Below are positions 37,301-46,571 of a stretch of 64,000 nucleotides of DNA, one piece after another. The first letter of the stretch is position 1. The number at the start of each line of letters is the position of its first letter. Made by a program: the position numbers and the translations under genes. Source of the stretch: Mycolicibacterium peregrinum (lineage in GTDB: Bacteria > Actinomycetota > Actinomycetes > Mycobacteriales > Mycobacteriaceae); assembly GCF_001665785.1 (NCBI RefSeq), contig NZ_LZSO01000041.1:1-64000 (forward strand), in the 5' to 3' direction. A model generated the notes under the pieces. That model was given only the letters and a program-made list of their open reading frames with translations. It searched no databases and was not told the origin of the DNA.

Positions 37301-37366
37301 CAAATGGGCATATGCGCAAGCAATCGGGCTCAAATGGGCAGATCAATTTGTGGTTTTATGACCACA
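37301..37366. promoter_or_regulatory. Repeats in the PTS-dehydrogenase divergent promoter region
   Basis: CAAATGGGCA occurs at 37301-37310 and again at 37331-37340, exactly 30 bases apart (about three helical turns), and TGTGGT-N6-ACCACA lies at 37349-37366. DeoR-family proteins often bind such spaced direct repeats. The region separates the PTS start (37234) from the dehydrogenase start (37430), so one regulator could control both. Confidence 0.6.
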
Positions 37367-37429
37367 TTGGAGTTAGGGTGCTGATACCAACCCGGTTATC
37401 GCCAGTCCCTGCCCGTCGAGAGGACCGTC

Positions 37430-38509
37430 ATGAAAGCCCTGCGTTTCTACGCCCCCGAGGATGTCCGGCTCGAGGATGTGCCGGAGCCCCAGTGCGGTCC
37501 CGACGAGGTGAAGATTCGGGTGCGCAACTGCTCCACCTGCGGCACCGACGTCAAGATCCTGCACAACGGCCATCAGAACCTGACCCCGCCGCGCACCATC
37601 GGCCACGAGATCGCCGGTGACATCGTGGAAGTCGGTGCCGACGTGAATTCCACCTATGGCACCGATTGGGCCGAGGGCGATCGGGTTCAGGTCATCGCGG
37701 CGGTCCCGTGCGGAGAATGTCACGAGTGCCGCAAGGGCTGGATGGCCGTCTGCCAGAACCAGACATCGATGGGATACCAGTACGACGGCGGGTTCGCCGA
37801 GTACATGATCGTTCCGCGTCAGGTACTCAAAGTCGACGGGCTGAACCGGATTCCGGACAACGTCGGCTACGACGAGGCCTCGGCGGCCGAACCGTTCGCG
37901 TGTGCGATCAACGCGCAGGATCTGCTCGGGATCGAAGAGGGCGACACCGTCGTGGTGTTCGGTGCCGGACCCATCGGCTGCATGCACATCCGGATCGCGC
38001 GCGGCGTACACAACTGCGGCCCGGTCTACCTCGTCGACGTGAACGAAAGCCGGCTCAAGATGTCGGCCGACGCGGTCCATCCTGACGAGGTGATCAACGC
38101 GGCGGAGGTCGACGTCGTCGAGAAGGTGATGGAACTGACCGGCGGCCGCGGCGCCGACGTCGTCATCACCGCCACTGCGGCCAACGTCACCCAGGAGCAG
38201 GCCATCGCCATGGCCGCCCGTAACGGGCGCATCTCGTTCTTCGGCGGACTGCCCAAGACCAACCCGACCATCACCTGTGATTCGAACGTGGTGCACTATC
38301 GGCAGCTGCACATCCACGGGGCCAACGGTTCCGCGCCGGAGCACAACAAGCGTGCGCTGCAGTACATCTCGACCGGCCAGGTGCCGGTGAAGGACCTCAT
38401 CACGCGTCACATCCCGCTGGGTGATGTGCTCGACGCATTCTCGATCGTGCAGAACGGTGAGGCCATCAAGGTGACGGTCGAGCCCGCCGCGGCGACCGCC
38501 TCGGTCTGA
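37430..38509 (+). CDS. Zinc-dependent medium-chain polyol (phosphate) dehydrogenase
   Basis: 359 residues. Catalytic zinc region NCSTCGTD and GHEIAGDIVEVG; structural zinc cysteines in CGECHECRKGWMAVC; NAD loop VVFGAGPIGCMHIRIA. Sorbitol/threonine dehydrogenase branch. Divergent from a PTS that delivers a phosphorylated polyol, so the substrate may be mannitol-1-phosphate or arabitol-phosphate rather than the free polyol, as in the medium-chain arabitol-phosphate dehydrogenases. SD GAGAGGA upstream of ATG. Its last 44 bases overlap the convergent transporter gene. Confidence 0.88.
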   Translation: MKALRFYAPEDVRLEDVPEPQCGPDEVKIRVRNCSTCGTDVKILHNGHQNLTPPRTIGHEIAGDIVEVGADVNSTYGTDWAEGDRVQVIAAVPCGECHECRKGWMAVCQNQTSMGYQYDGGFAEYMIVPRQVLKVDGLNRIPDNVGYDEASAAEPFACAINAQDLLGIEEGDTVVVFGAGPIGCMHIRIARGVHNCGPVYLVDVNESRLKMSADAVHPDEVINAAEVDVVEKVMELTGGRGADVVITATAANVTQEQAIAMAARNGRISFFGGLPKTNPTITCDSNVVHYRQLHIHGANGSAPEHNKRALQYISTGQVPVKDLITRHIPLGDVLDAFSIVQNGEAIKVTVEPAAATASV

Positions 38510-39389
38510 CGCCGTGGTCGACGCGTGTGGGGTCATCGCTGAGTCCCAGTGCCAGCCCGCACCCGATCAGTCCGATGCCGGCCCACACCGCTGCGGCGGG
38601 TAATGCCCCGGTGACGGGTGCGCCGATGGCGGCGGCGGCAATGGGCGCCACACCGGTCAACAACCCGGCGGGCCCGGCGCCCAGCGTGCGCACGCACGTG
38701 TACCAGAGCACGAACGCGACCGCCGTCACGCAGACGGCCAGATGGCCGATCGCCAGGATCTCACCGATGTCGAAACTGCTTGCCGCTCGCCATCCTTCGG
38801 TGGCCAGCGCGAGCACGGCGAACATCGCGGCGGCCATCCAGGTGGTGTGCACCGAAACTCCCGCAGGACCGTGTGAACCGAGCACCGGCACCGCCAACAA
38901 CGTGAATCCGGCCTCGCAGGCGAATACCACCGTGGCCCAGAACAACCCGATCCCGTCCGCGCGCCCCAGCCCTTCCGCGACCACCGCCCCGACGCTGACC
39001 ACGACCGCCGCGGCCAGTACCCGGCTGCGCGGCCGGTGGCCTTCCAGCAGCGGCCCGATCGTCGCCAGCGCGACCGGCACGCATGCCACCGCGACCGCCA
39101 GCACCGCAGGCTCGGCGTGGCGTGATCCGTACACCAGGGCCATGTTGAACAGCACCAGGCCGCTCACGGTCACACTCAGCAGCCACAGCCATTCGGAACC
39201 CCGTGGGCGGCGCAAGGATTGGCCGGTGAACCGGGCCCACGCGAGCAACAGCAGGCACGCCACGGCGTAGCGCAGCGCCTGGGCGGTGTGTAGTGGCGCG
39301 TCGGCGAGCGCGCTCGAAACGGCCACGCTGCCACCGACGAAGGTCATGCCGAGTGCGCCGGCCAGGCCGGCGCGGGTGAGGCTGGACAT
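38466..39389 (-). CDS. EamA/DMT-family transporter
   Basis: 307 residues with about ten hydrophobic helices and two EamA repeats (LAGALGMTFVGGSVAVSSALAD, and the second from GIGLFWATVVF). Proteins of this family export amino acids or metabolites. ATG at 39389 (MSSLTRAG). Divergent from a MocR-type regulator, a frequent pair. The 3' end overlaps the polyol dehydrogenase antisense by 44 bases and adds an Arg/Pro-rich tail. Confidence 0.88.
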   Translation of the reverse strand: MSSLTRAGLAGALGMTFVGGSVAVSSALADAPLHTAQALRYAVACLLLLAWARFTGQSLRRPRGSEWLWLLSVTVSGLVLFNMALVYGSRHAEPAVLAVAVACVPVALATIGPLLEGHRPRSRVLAAAVVVSVGAVVAEGLGRADGIGLFWATVVFACEAGFTLLAVPVLGSHGPAGVSVHTTWMAAAMFAVLALATEGWRAASSFDIGEILAIGHLAVCVTAVAFVLWYTCVRTLGAGPAGLLTGVAPIAAAAIGAPVTGALPAAAVWAGIGLIGCGLALGLSDDPTRVDHGVRPRRSPRRARPSP

Positions 39390-39410
39390 GTACCCATGCT
39401 GACGCCAATA

Positions 39411-39454
39411 TGGTCCAACAAGTAGAACCAAGTTTGGATATCTGTCATGGACCA
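39411..39454. promoter_or_regulatory. TGGTCCA...TGGACCA inverted half-sites, MocR operator candidate
   Basis: TGGTCCA at 39411-39417 and TGGACCA at 39448-39454, 30 bases between them; the second overlaps the ATG (39447) of the MocR gene. MocR proteins bind widely spaced half-sites in the divergent promoter. This would control both the exporter and the regulator itself. Confidence 0.5.
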
Positions 39455-40853
39455 AATTGCGGGGGCGGACTACCTACAGCTCGACCCGTCGACCGCTCCG
39501 GCGCGCGGGCTCACCGACTGGCTCGCGGATTCCCTGCGCACCGCGATCGCAGACGGGCGGCTCACCCCGGGCACCCGGTTTCCCCCGACCAGGGTGTTGG
39601 CCGGCGAACTCTCCGTGTCACGCGGGGTGGTCGTCGAGGCCTATCGGCGGCTGGCTGACGAAGGACTGGTCAGCGGGCATGCAGGTGGCGGCACCCATGT
39701 GCTGACTCGGCCGGTCCGGCCGCCGCGGGCTGAACCTGTGGCGTCGCTCGTGGCGCGTCTGCCGCGCCCCCGACTGCCGGTCGGTGAAGGCATCGATCTC
39801 TCGCCGGGCGTGCCTGATCTGTCGGCATTTCCGCCCAGCACGTGGCTGCGCGCCGAACGCGCGGTGCTCGCGGAGGCCTCGCCCGACGACCTCGGCTACG
39901 GAGATCCCCGCGGCCATCCCCGGCTACGTGCCGCACTCGCGCCATGGCTCGGTCGGACCCGCGGACTGCGGATCGTTCCTGACGACATCCTGGTGGTCGC
40001 CGGCGTCGCACAGGCCGTCGCGCTCCTGGCGCAGCAGTTGCGCGGCGAAGGACTCGACACGATCGCCGTCGAGGACCCCGGTTCGCGCGGGGCGGTCGAC
40101 GAACTCGAGTACTGGGGTCTGCACCCGGTCCCCGTCCCCGTCGACGACGACGGAATCCTCGTCACCGAACTCGCCGCCACCGGCGCACCGACTGTGTTCC
40201 TGACCCCGGCGCATCAGTTTCCGACGGGAGTGGTGCTGGGCCCGCATCGGCGCCGCGAGCTGCTGGAATGGGACGGCGCGCTGATCATCGAGGACGACTA
40301 CGACGCCGAATATCGGTACGACCGGGCACCTGTTCCGGCCATACACCCGTCGGCGCCCGATCGCATCGCCTATGCCGGGAGCACCTCGAAGAGCCTGGCA
40401 CCCGCGCTGCGGCTGGGTTGGGTGATCGCGCCCCCGCGACGCCACCCCGAGCTGGTGGCGGCCAAACATGCCACCGACCTCGGCAGCCCGACCGTGCCGC
40501 AACTGGTGCTCGCGCGACTACTCGAATCAGGCGAATACGACCGGCACGTCCGGTTCGTGCGTACGCGGCACCGGGCCCGCCGCGACGCACTGCTGGACGC
40601 GTTGACCGCGGCGATGCCCACCGTGAGGGTGAGCGGTGTCGCCGCCGGTCTGCACCTGCTCATCACCTTGCCCGACGACGCCGATGACGTGGCGCTGGCC
40701 GATGATCTGCGTGATGCCGGTGTGCTCGTGCATCCCGTGTCCTGGCACCGACGGCTACCCGGTCCGCCCGGTCTGGTTCTCGGGTACGCGTCGCATCCAC
40801 CCGACCGGCTGCGCGAAGCGGCAGCCACGATCGCAAGGATCACGCGGAAGTGA
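39447..40853 (+). CDS. MocR/PdxR-family regulator (GntR HTH + aminotransferase fold)
   Basis: 468 residues. N-terminal GntR-type wHTH at about 25-85 (GRLTPGTRFPPTRVLAGELSVSRGVVVEAYRRLADEGLV), then a class I aminotransferase-like domain with the PLP lysine in GSTSKSLAPALRLGW and AYAGSTSK. It senses PLP or a PLP-amino-acid adduct. Paired divergently with the EamA exporter, so an amino compound is the likely exported substrate. Confidence 0.93.
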   Translation: MDQIAGADYLQLDPSTAPARGLTDWLADSLRTAIADGRLTPGTRFPPTRVLAGELSVSRGVVVEAYRRLADEGLVSGHAGGGTHVLTRPVRPPRAEPVASLVARLPRPRLPVGEGIDLSPGVPDLSAFPPSTWLRAERAVLAEASPDDLGYGDPRGHPRLRAALAPWLGRTRGLRIVPDDILVVAGVAQAVALLAQQLRGEGLDTIAVEDPGSRGAVDELEYWGLHPVPVPVDDDGILVTELAATGAPTVFLTPAHQFPTGVVLGPHRRRELLEWDGALIIEDDYDAEYRYDRAPVPAIHPSAPDRIAYAGSTSKSLAPALRLGWVIAPPRRHPELVAAKHATDLGSPTVPQLVLARLLESGEYDRHVRFVRTRHRARRDALLDALTAAMPTVRVSGVAAGLHLLITLPDDADDVALADDLRDAGVLVHPVSWHRRLPGPPGLVLGYASHPPDRLREAAATIARITRK

Positions 40854-40976
40854 CACAGCGGGCGCCGGTGAGACTCGGTGACAGCCGTGGCGTCACTTTC
40901 GGTGACGTCCCGAGCAAACACACGTAACCTGTTGGCGCGCGGCAAAGTCGACGACACATCGAGCGGAGCGGAGCGG

Positions 40977-42389
40977 ATGCGGTACTACTACTCGGCCGAT
41001 GTGATCCGTGCCGCCGAAGCGCCGTTACTGGCATCGCTGCCCGACGGGGTGCTGATGGGCCGCGCCGCCTATGGACTGGCGACGGCGGTCGCGACCGAGT
41101 TGAAGCTGCGTACCGGTGGTGTCGCCGGCCGGCGGATCTGCGCGGTGGTCGGTTCCGGGGACAACGGCGGCGACGCGCTGTGGGCGGCGACGTTCCTGCG
41201 CCGTCGCGGAGCCGCGGCCGACGCGGTGTTGCTCAACCCGGAGAAGACCCATGCCAAGGGCCTGGCCGCGTTCCGGCGCGCCGGCGGCCGCGTGGTGGCC
41301 GGCATCTCCGCGGCAACCGATCTGGTGATCGACGGCGTTGTCGGCATCTCCGGGCGCGGTCCGCTGCGCGCCAACGCCGCGGCGGTCTTCGAGGCCAACA
41401 CCGCGCCGGTGGTCGCCGTCGACATCCCCAGCGGCCTCGACGTCGAGACCGGGGCCGCCGACGGCCCACATGTGCACGCCGTCCTGACCGTCACGTTCGG
41501 CGGGCTCAAGCCCGTACACGCACTAGGTGAGTGCGGTCGCGTCGAGCTCGTCGACATCGGTCTGGACCTGGCGCCCACCGATCTGGCCGGACTGGAGGCG
41601 GCCGACGTCCGGGAGCTGTGGCCGATACCGGGGCCGCACGACGACAAGTACACCCAAGGGGTGACGGGTGTGCTGTCCGGTTCGTCGACCTATCCCGGCG
41701 CGGCGGTGCTGAGCACGGGGGCCGCGGTGGCCGCCACCTCCGGCATGGTCCGGTATGCGGGAACCGCTGCACCGCAGGTGCTTTCACACTGGCCCGAGGT
41801 GATCGCCGCACCCAGCCCGCAGGAGGCGGGCCGGGTGCAGGCCTGGGTGGTCGGACCCGGACTGGGTACCGACGAGACGGCGAAGTCCGCGCTGCGATTC
41901 GCGCTCGAATCCGATCTGCCGGTGATCGTCGACGCCGACGGGCTCACGCTGCTGGCCGCCGACCCGAGCCTGCTCGCCGGGCGTCGGGCACCAACTGTGC
42001 TGACCCCGCACGCCGGTGAGTTCGAACGCCTGGCCGGGAATCCGCCGGGCGCCGACCGGGTCGCCGCGGCGCGCGGCCTGGCCGAGCGACTCGGCGCCAC
42101 CGTGCTGCTCAAGGGCAACGTCACCGTGATCGCCGAACCCGGCCACACCACGTATCTCAACCCCGCGGGCCAATCATGGGCTGCCACAGCCGGTTCCGGA
42201 GATGTGCTGTCCGGGATCATCGGATCCCTGCTGGCCGCCGGACTGCCACCCGGCGAAGCCGCGGCCGCGGCCGCCTTCGTCCATGCCCGCGCCGCCAACC
42301 TGTCGGCGGCCGATCCCGGTCCCAACCCGGCGCCGACCTCGGCGTCACGCATCCTCGCTCACGTCCGCGCGGCGATCGCTGCGCTGTAG
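40977..42389 (+). CDS. nnr: Bifunctional NAD(P)H-hydrate epimerase / ADP-dependent dehydratase
   Basis: 470 residues. N-terminal YjeF epimerase domain (about 1-215, VGSGDNGGDALWAATFLRRRG, VVAVDIPSGLDVETG) and C-terminal ribokinase-like dehydratase (VVGPGLGTDE, VLTPHAGEFERL, KGNVTVIA, AATAGSGDVLSGIIG). Repairs damaged NAD(P)HX. Equivalent of Rv3433c. ATG at 40977 chosen because the domain starts MRYYYSADVIRAAE. Confidence 0.95.
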   Translation: MRYYYSADVIRAAEAPLLASLPDGVLMGRAAYGLATAVATELKLRTGGVAGRRICAVVGSGDNGGDALWAATFLRRRGAAADAVLLNPEKTHAKGLAAFRRAGGRVVAGISAATDLVIDGVVGISGRGPLRANAAAVFEANTAPVVAVDIPSGLDVETGAADGPHVHAVLTVTFGGLKPVHALGECGRVELVDIGLDLAPTDLAGLEAADVRELWPIPGPHDDKYTQGVTGVLSGSSTYPGAAVLSTGAAVAATSGMVRYAGTAAPQVLSHWPEVIAAPSPQEAGRVQAWVVGPGLGTDETAKSALRFALESDLPVIVDADGLTLLAADPSLLAGRRAPTVLTPHAGEFERLAGNPPGADRVAAARGLAERLGATVLLKGNVTVIAEPGHTTYLNPAGQSWAATAGSGDVLSGIIGSLLAAGLPPGEAAAAAAFVHARAANLSAADPGPNPAPTSASRILAHVRAAIAAL

Positions 42390-42404
42390 AAGAAAAGGAA
42401 CTCC

Positions 42405-43787
42405 ATGCCGCACAAGCACCATCGCGCCCCGCACATCTCGCCCGCCTACACCGGCAGATTGGCGATGGCACCGGTTCCCTCGCTGCGCCTGCCCGACGAC
42501 GCGATGGAACCCGGTGCGGCCTACCGGTTCATCCACGACGAGCTCATGCTCGACGGCAGCTCACGGTTGAACCTCGCGACGTTCGTCACCACGTGGATGG
42601 ACCCCGAGGCCGAGAAGCTCATGGCCGAGACGTTCGACAAGAACATGATCGACAAGGACGAGTACCCGGCCACCGCCGCGATCGAGGCACGTTGCGTGAG
42701 CATGGTCGCCGACCTGTTCCACGCCGAAGGGCTGAGCGACGAGGACTCGTCGGCCGCGTGCGGAGTCTCCACGATCGGCTCCAGCGAGGCGGTGATGCTG
42801 GGCGGGCTGGCCATGAAATGGCGCTGGCGCGAGAAGGTCGGGAAGGATTGGAAGGGACGCACCCCCAACCTGGTGATGGGGTCCAACGTCCAGGTGGTGT
42901 GGGAGAAGTTCTGCCGGTACTTCGACGTCGAACCACGCTACCTGCCCATGGAGGACGGGCGCTACGTGATCACCCCCGAGCAGGTGCTCGACGCGGTCGA
43001 CGAGGACACCATCGGTGTCGTCGCGATCCTGGGCACCACCTACACCGGGGAGTTGGAGCCGATCGCGGAGATCTGCGCGGCGCTGGACCAGCTCGCGCAA
43101 GACAAGGGTCTGGACATCCCCGTGCACGTCGACGCCGCCAGCGGCGGATTCGTCGTCCCGTTCCTGCACCCCGACCTGGAGTGGGACTTCCGGTTGCCGC
43201 GCGTGGTGTCGATCAACGTCAGCGGCCACAAATACGGGCTGACGTACCCGGGCATCGGCTTCGTGGTGTGGCGCAGCAAGGAGTACCTGCCCGAGGACCT
43301 GGTGTTCCGGGTCAACTACCTCGGTGGGGACATGCCGACGTTCACCCTGAATTTCTCCCGACCCGGCAACCAGGTGGTCGGCCAGTACTACAACTTCCTG
43401 CGGCTGGGCCGGGCCGGGTACACCCAGGTGATGCAGTGTCTGTCGCAGACGGCGCGCTGGCTGGGCGACGAGCTGCGCGACAGCGAGCACTTTGAGTTGA
43501 TCACCGATGGTTCGGCCATTCCCGTGGTCAGCTTCCGGCTCAAGGGCAAACCGGGCTACACCGAGTTCGACGTGTCGGAGGGATTGCGCTCGTTCGGCTG
43601 GCAGGTGCCGGCCTACACCATGCCCGAGGGCGCCACCGACGTCGTCGTGTTGCGCGTCGTGGTCCGCGAGGGTTTCTCGGCCGATCTGGCCCGGGCGCTC
43701 AAGGACGACATGATCACGGTGCTCGGGCGACTCGACGCGCTCAAGCCGCGCGGAGCGTTCAACGACCTGCAGCCGTTTGCGCACTAA
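42405..43787 (+). CDS. gadB: Glutamate decarboxylase
   Basis: 460 residues, same length class as E. coli GadB (466). PLP lysine K276 in NVSGHKYGLTYPG, at the same number as in E. coli; HVDAASGGFVVPF and GSSEAVMLGGLAMKWRWR are further marks. Converts glutamate to GABA, consuming a proton. 15 bases after nnr with AAAAGGA upstream, so in one operon, as in M. tuberculosis (Rv3432c). GABA could feed the gabT gene of this window. Confidence 0.95.
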   Translation: MPHKHHRAPHISPAYTGRLAMAPVPSLRLPDDAMEPGAAYRFIHDELMLDGSSRLNLATFVTTWMDPEAEKLMAETFDKNMIDKDEYPATAAIEARCVSMVADLFHAEGLSDEDSSAACGVSTIGSSEAVMLGGLAMKWRWREKVGKDWKGRTPNLVMGSNVQVVWEKFCRYFDVEPRYLPMEDGRYVITPEQVLDAVDEDTIGVVAILGTTYTGELEPIAEICAALDQLAQDKGLDIPVHVDAASGGFVVPFLHPDLEWDFRLPRVVSINVSGHKYGLTYPGIGFVVWRSKEYLPEDLVFRVNYLGGDMPTFTLNFSRPGNQVVGQYYNFLRLGRAGYTQVMQCLSQTARWLGDELRDSEHFELITDGSAIPVVSFRLKGKPGYTEFDVSEGLRSFGWQVPAYTMPEGATDVVVLRVVVREGFSADLARALKDDMITVLGRLDALKPRGAFNDLQPFAH

Positions 43788-43856
43788 TCCGTCCTGGCCG
43801 GTCCGCTGATCAGGCCGGATTGGTGTCTCTGGGACAATGGTCGGCGGTGATATGAC

Positions 43857-45026
43857 ATGCAGACGACCGAACTCGCGACCTCGCTGACCCCGCACGCATC
43901 GCCGCAGGCGGTGGTGGACCTCGGCGCGATCGACCACAACGTCCGCCTGCTGCGTGAACATGCCGGTGACGCCCGCGTGATGGCTGTGGTCAAAGCCGAT
44001 GGTTATGGCCACGGCGCCGTCGAGGTGGGCACGGCCGCGTTGGCTGCCGGGGCCGCCGAACTCGGGGTGGTGACCATCGCCGAGGCGGTCGCGCTGCGGG
44101 CCGGCGGAATCACCGCGCCGGTGCTGTGCTGGCTGCACCCGCCGGGCACCGACTTCACGCCGGCGCTGGAAAACGATGTGCAGGTCGCGGTGTCCTCGGT
44201 GCGCCAGCTCGACGACGTGCTCGCCGCCGTGCGCCAGACCGGCCGCGCCGCGACGGTCACGGTGAAGGTGGACACCGGCTTGAGCCGCAACGGTGTCAGC
44301 CCGGCAGATTTCCCCGCGCTGGTCGCCGCGCTGGCCCGGGCCCAGGCCGAGGGCGCGATCCGGGTGCGCGGCATCATGAGTCACCTGGTGCACGGCGACG
44401 AGCCCGACAATCCGTTCAACGAGCTGCAGGGCAAACGCCTGACCGCGATGCGCGAGCAGGCCGCCGAGCAGGGAGTGGTGTTCGAGGTGGCCCACATCGC
44501 GAATTCGCCTGCAGCCATGACCCGGCCGGATCTGGCGTTCGACATGGTGCGACCCGGTATCGCGGTCTACGGGCTGAGCCCGATCCCCGACCGCGGCGAT
44601 ATGGGTCTGATTCCCGCCATGACATTGAAATGCCCTGTAGCGCTGGTCCGTTCGGTGCACGCTGGCGACGGGGTGTCCTACGGTCACCGGTGGATCGCCG
44701 ACCGGGACACCATGCTGGCGCTGCTGCCGGTGGGCTACGCCGACGGCATCTTCCGCTCGTTGAGCGGAAGAATCGAGGTGCTGATCAAGGGCAGGCGCCG
44801 CCCGGCTGTCGGGCGGATCTGCATGGATCAGTTCGTCGTCGACCTCGGCCCAGATGCCACCGACGTCGCCGAAGGGGACGACGCGATCCTGTTCGGTCCC
44901 GGGACCCAGGGCGAACAGACCGCCCAGGACTGGGCCGAACTGCTCGGCACCATCAACTACGAGGTGGCCACCAGTCCGCGTGGCCGGATCACTCGCACCT
45001 ATCTGCAGGCAGGTCGCGAGCGTTGA
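43857..45026 (+). CDS. alr: Alanine racemase
   Basis: 389 residues. PLP lysine K46 in VVKADGYGHGAVEVG and second catalytic base Y275 in HAGDGVSYGHRW. Provides D-alanine for peptidoglycan; target of D-cycloserine. Followed by the hydrolase-tsaE-tsaB-rimI-tsaD run with overlapping ends, so the head of that operon. Confidence 0.97.
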   Translation: MQTTELATSLTPHASPQAVVDLGAIDHNVRLLREHAGDARVMAVVKADGYGHGAVEVGTAALAAGAAELGVVTIAEAVALRAGGITAPVLCWLHPPGTDFTPALENDVQVAVSSVRQLDDVLAAVRQTGRAATVTVKVDTGLSRNGVSPADFPALVAALARAQAEGAIRVRGIMSHLVHGDEPDNPFNELQGKRLTAMREQAAEQGVVFEVAHIANSPAAMTRPDLAFDMVRPGIAVYGLSPIPDRGDMGLIPAMTLKCPVALVRSVHAGDGVSYGHRWIADRDTMLALLPVGYADGIFRSLSGRIEVLIKGRRRPAVGRICMDQFVVDLGPDATDVAEGDDAILFGPGTQGEQTAQDWAELLGTINYEVATSPRGRITRTYLQAGRER

Positions 45027-46111
45027 GTCGCAATGCTCAGTGGCTGGCCGGTGCCGCCGGGCTCACCGCCGTGGGCACGGTGGCGGGCAGGTCGGTGGCG
45101 CGGTCCCTGACCCGGCGCAGCACCGGCGAGGATCCCTACCTGGGTGAAGATTTCGAGCGTCTGGACGCAGACCGAAGTTCCGTGGTCACGACGGCTGACG
45201 GGGTGCCGCTGGCCGTGCGCGAGGTCGGTCCCAACGACGCGCCGCTGACCGTCGTGTTCGCCCACGGATTCTGTTTGCGCATGGGCGCCTTCTACTTTCA
45301 GCGCACCCGGCTGGCCGAACAGTGGGGCCCGCAGGTGCGGATGGTGTTCTACGACCAGCGCGGCCATGGTCAGTCGGGGACGGCCCCGCCGGACACCTAC
45401 ACCGTCGAACAACTCGGACGTGATCTGGAAGCCGTTCTGGCCGTGACGGTCCCACGTGGACCCGCGGTGCTCGTCGGCCATTCGATGGGCGGCATGACAG
45501 TCCTCTCCCATGCCCGGCAATTTCCGCACCGCTACCCGAAACAGATCGTCGGCGCCGCGGTGATCTCCTCGGCCGTCGAAGGCGTGGCGCGCTCTCCGCT
45601 GGGGGAGATCTTGCGGAACCCGGCGCTGGAGGCGGTGCGGTTCCTGGCCCGCTATGCCCCCGGTACTGTGCACCGCACCCGCGGCGCGGCCCGGTCGGTG
45701 ATCGGGCCGATCCTGCGCGCCGCGTCCTACGGCGACGAGTCGGTCAGCCCCAGCGTGGTCGAGTTCTCCCAGCGGATGATGCACGGCACGTCGATCACCA
45801 CGCTGGTCGAATTCCTGCACGCCCTCGAGGTCCACGACGAGGCCGGCGCACTACGGGTACTGGCCAAGGTGCCGACACTCATCGCCTGCGGTGACCGGGA
45901 CCTGCTCACCCCGATGGAATACTCAAAGGCCATGGCCGCACAGCTACCCCGTTCCGAACTGGTGATCGTCGGGGGAGCCGGCCATCTGGTCCAGCTTGAG
46001 GAGCCCGTGGTGATCGACGACGCACTGGTCCGTCTGGTGGAGCGGGCTACGCCCTCCAAACTCGTCACGCTTTCCCGCCGGGTCCGCGATCGGGTCCGGT
46101 TCCGTGGCTGA
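45023..46111 (+). CDS. Alpha/beta hydrolase with N-terminal hydrophobic segment
   Basis: 362 residues. It begins LSRNAQWLAGAAGLTAVGTVAG, a short hydrophobic stretch that may anchor it or be a signal. Nucleophile GHSMGGM, oxyanion FAHGFCLRMG, YDQRGHGQS, acid ACGDRDLLTP and histidine GGAGHLVQLE complete an active triad. TTG at 45023 is the likely start: it overlaps alr's TGA as TTGA and no ATG follows near. Always found between alr and tsaE in mycobacteria, from memory; substrate unknown. Confidence 0.85.
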   Translation: MSRNAQWLAGAAGLTAVGTVAGRSVARSLTRRSTGEDPYLGEDFERLDADRSSVVTTADGVPLAVREVGPNDAPLTVVFAHGFCLRMGAFYFQRTRLAEQWGPQVRMVFYDQRGHGQSGTAPPDTYTVEQLGRDLEAVLAVTVPRGPAVLVGHSMGGMTVLSHARQFPHRYPKQIVGAAVISSAVEGVARSPLGEILRNPALEAVRFLARYAPGTVHRTRGAARSVIGPILRAASYGDESVSPSVVEFSQRMMHGTSITTLVEFLHALEVHDEAGALRVLAKVPTLIACGDRDLLTPMEYSKAMAAQLPRSELVIVGGAGHLVQLEEPVVIDDALVRLVERATPSKLVTLSRRVRDRVRFRG

Positions 46112-46571
46112 GCGCAGCGCCGGCACGGCCGAGCTCGCCACCACCGAGGACACCATCGCCTTGGGCGCGACACTGGGCGCGGGGCTCAAAGCCGGTGACG
46201 TGGTGGTGTTGTCGGGTCCGCTGGGCGCGGGCAAGACGGTGATGGCCAAGGGCATCGCGGCCGCGATGGACGTGGACGGGCCGGTGGTCTCCCCGACGTA
46301 CGTGCTGGCGCGGGTGCATCCCGCCCGGCAGGCCGGCCGACCGGCGATGGTGCATGTGGACATGTACCGGCTGCTCGACCATCCCGGCGTCGACCTGTTG
46401 GGGGAGCTCGATGCGCTCGACCTCGACACCGATCTCGACGACGCCGTAGTGGTGGTCGAGTGGGGCGAGGGCCTGGCCGAACGGCTCTCCGATCATCACC
46501 TGGACATCCGCATCGAGCGCGACACCGACACCGAGACGCGCACGGTGATCTGGCAGTGGAGCGCCCCATGA
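46104..46571 (+). CDS. tsaE: tRNA threonylcarbamoyladenosine biosynthesis ATPase
   Basis: 155 residues. Walker A GPLGAGKT at 38-45, SPTYVLAR switch region and VVVVEWGEGLAERL at the C-terminus. Partner of TsaB and TsaD in making t6A37 on tRNAs that read ANN codons. GTG start overlaps the hydrolase by 8 bases. Confidence 0.96.
   Translation: MAERSAGTAELATTEDTIALGATLGAGLKAGDVVVLSGPLGAGKTVMAKGIAAAMDVDGPVVSPTYVLARVHPARQAGRPAMVHVDMYRLLDHPGVDLLGELDALDLDTDLDDAVVVVEWGEGLAERLSDHHLDIRIERDTDTETRTVIWQWSAP

Noticed and set aside
37349..37366. CRP/Cmr binding site in the PTS promoter
   Set aside because: TGTGG...CCACA has an 8-base centre, while the mycobacterial CRP motif is TGTGA-N6-TCACA; both spacing and bases differ.
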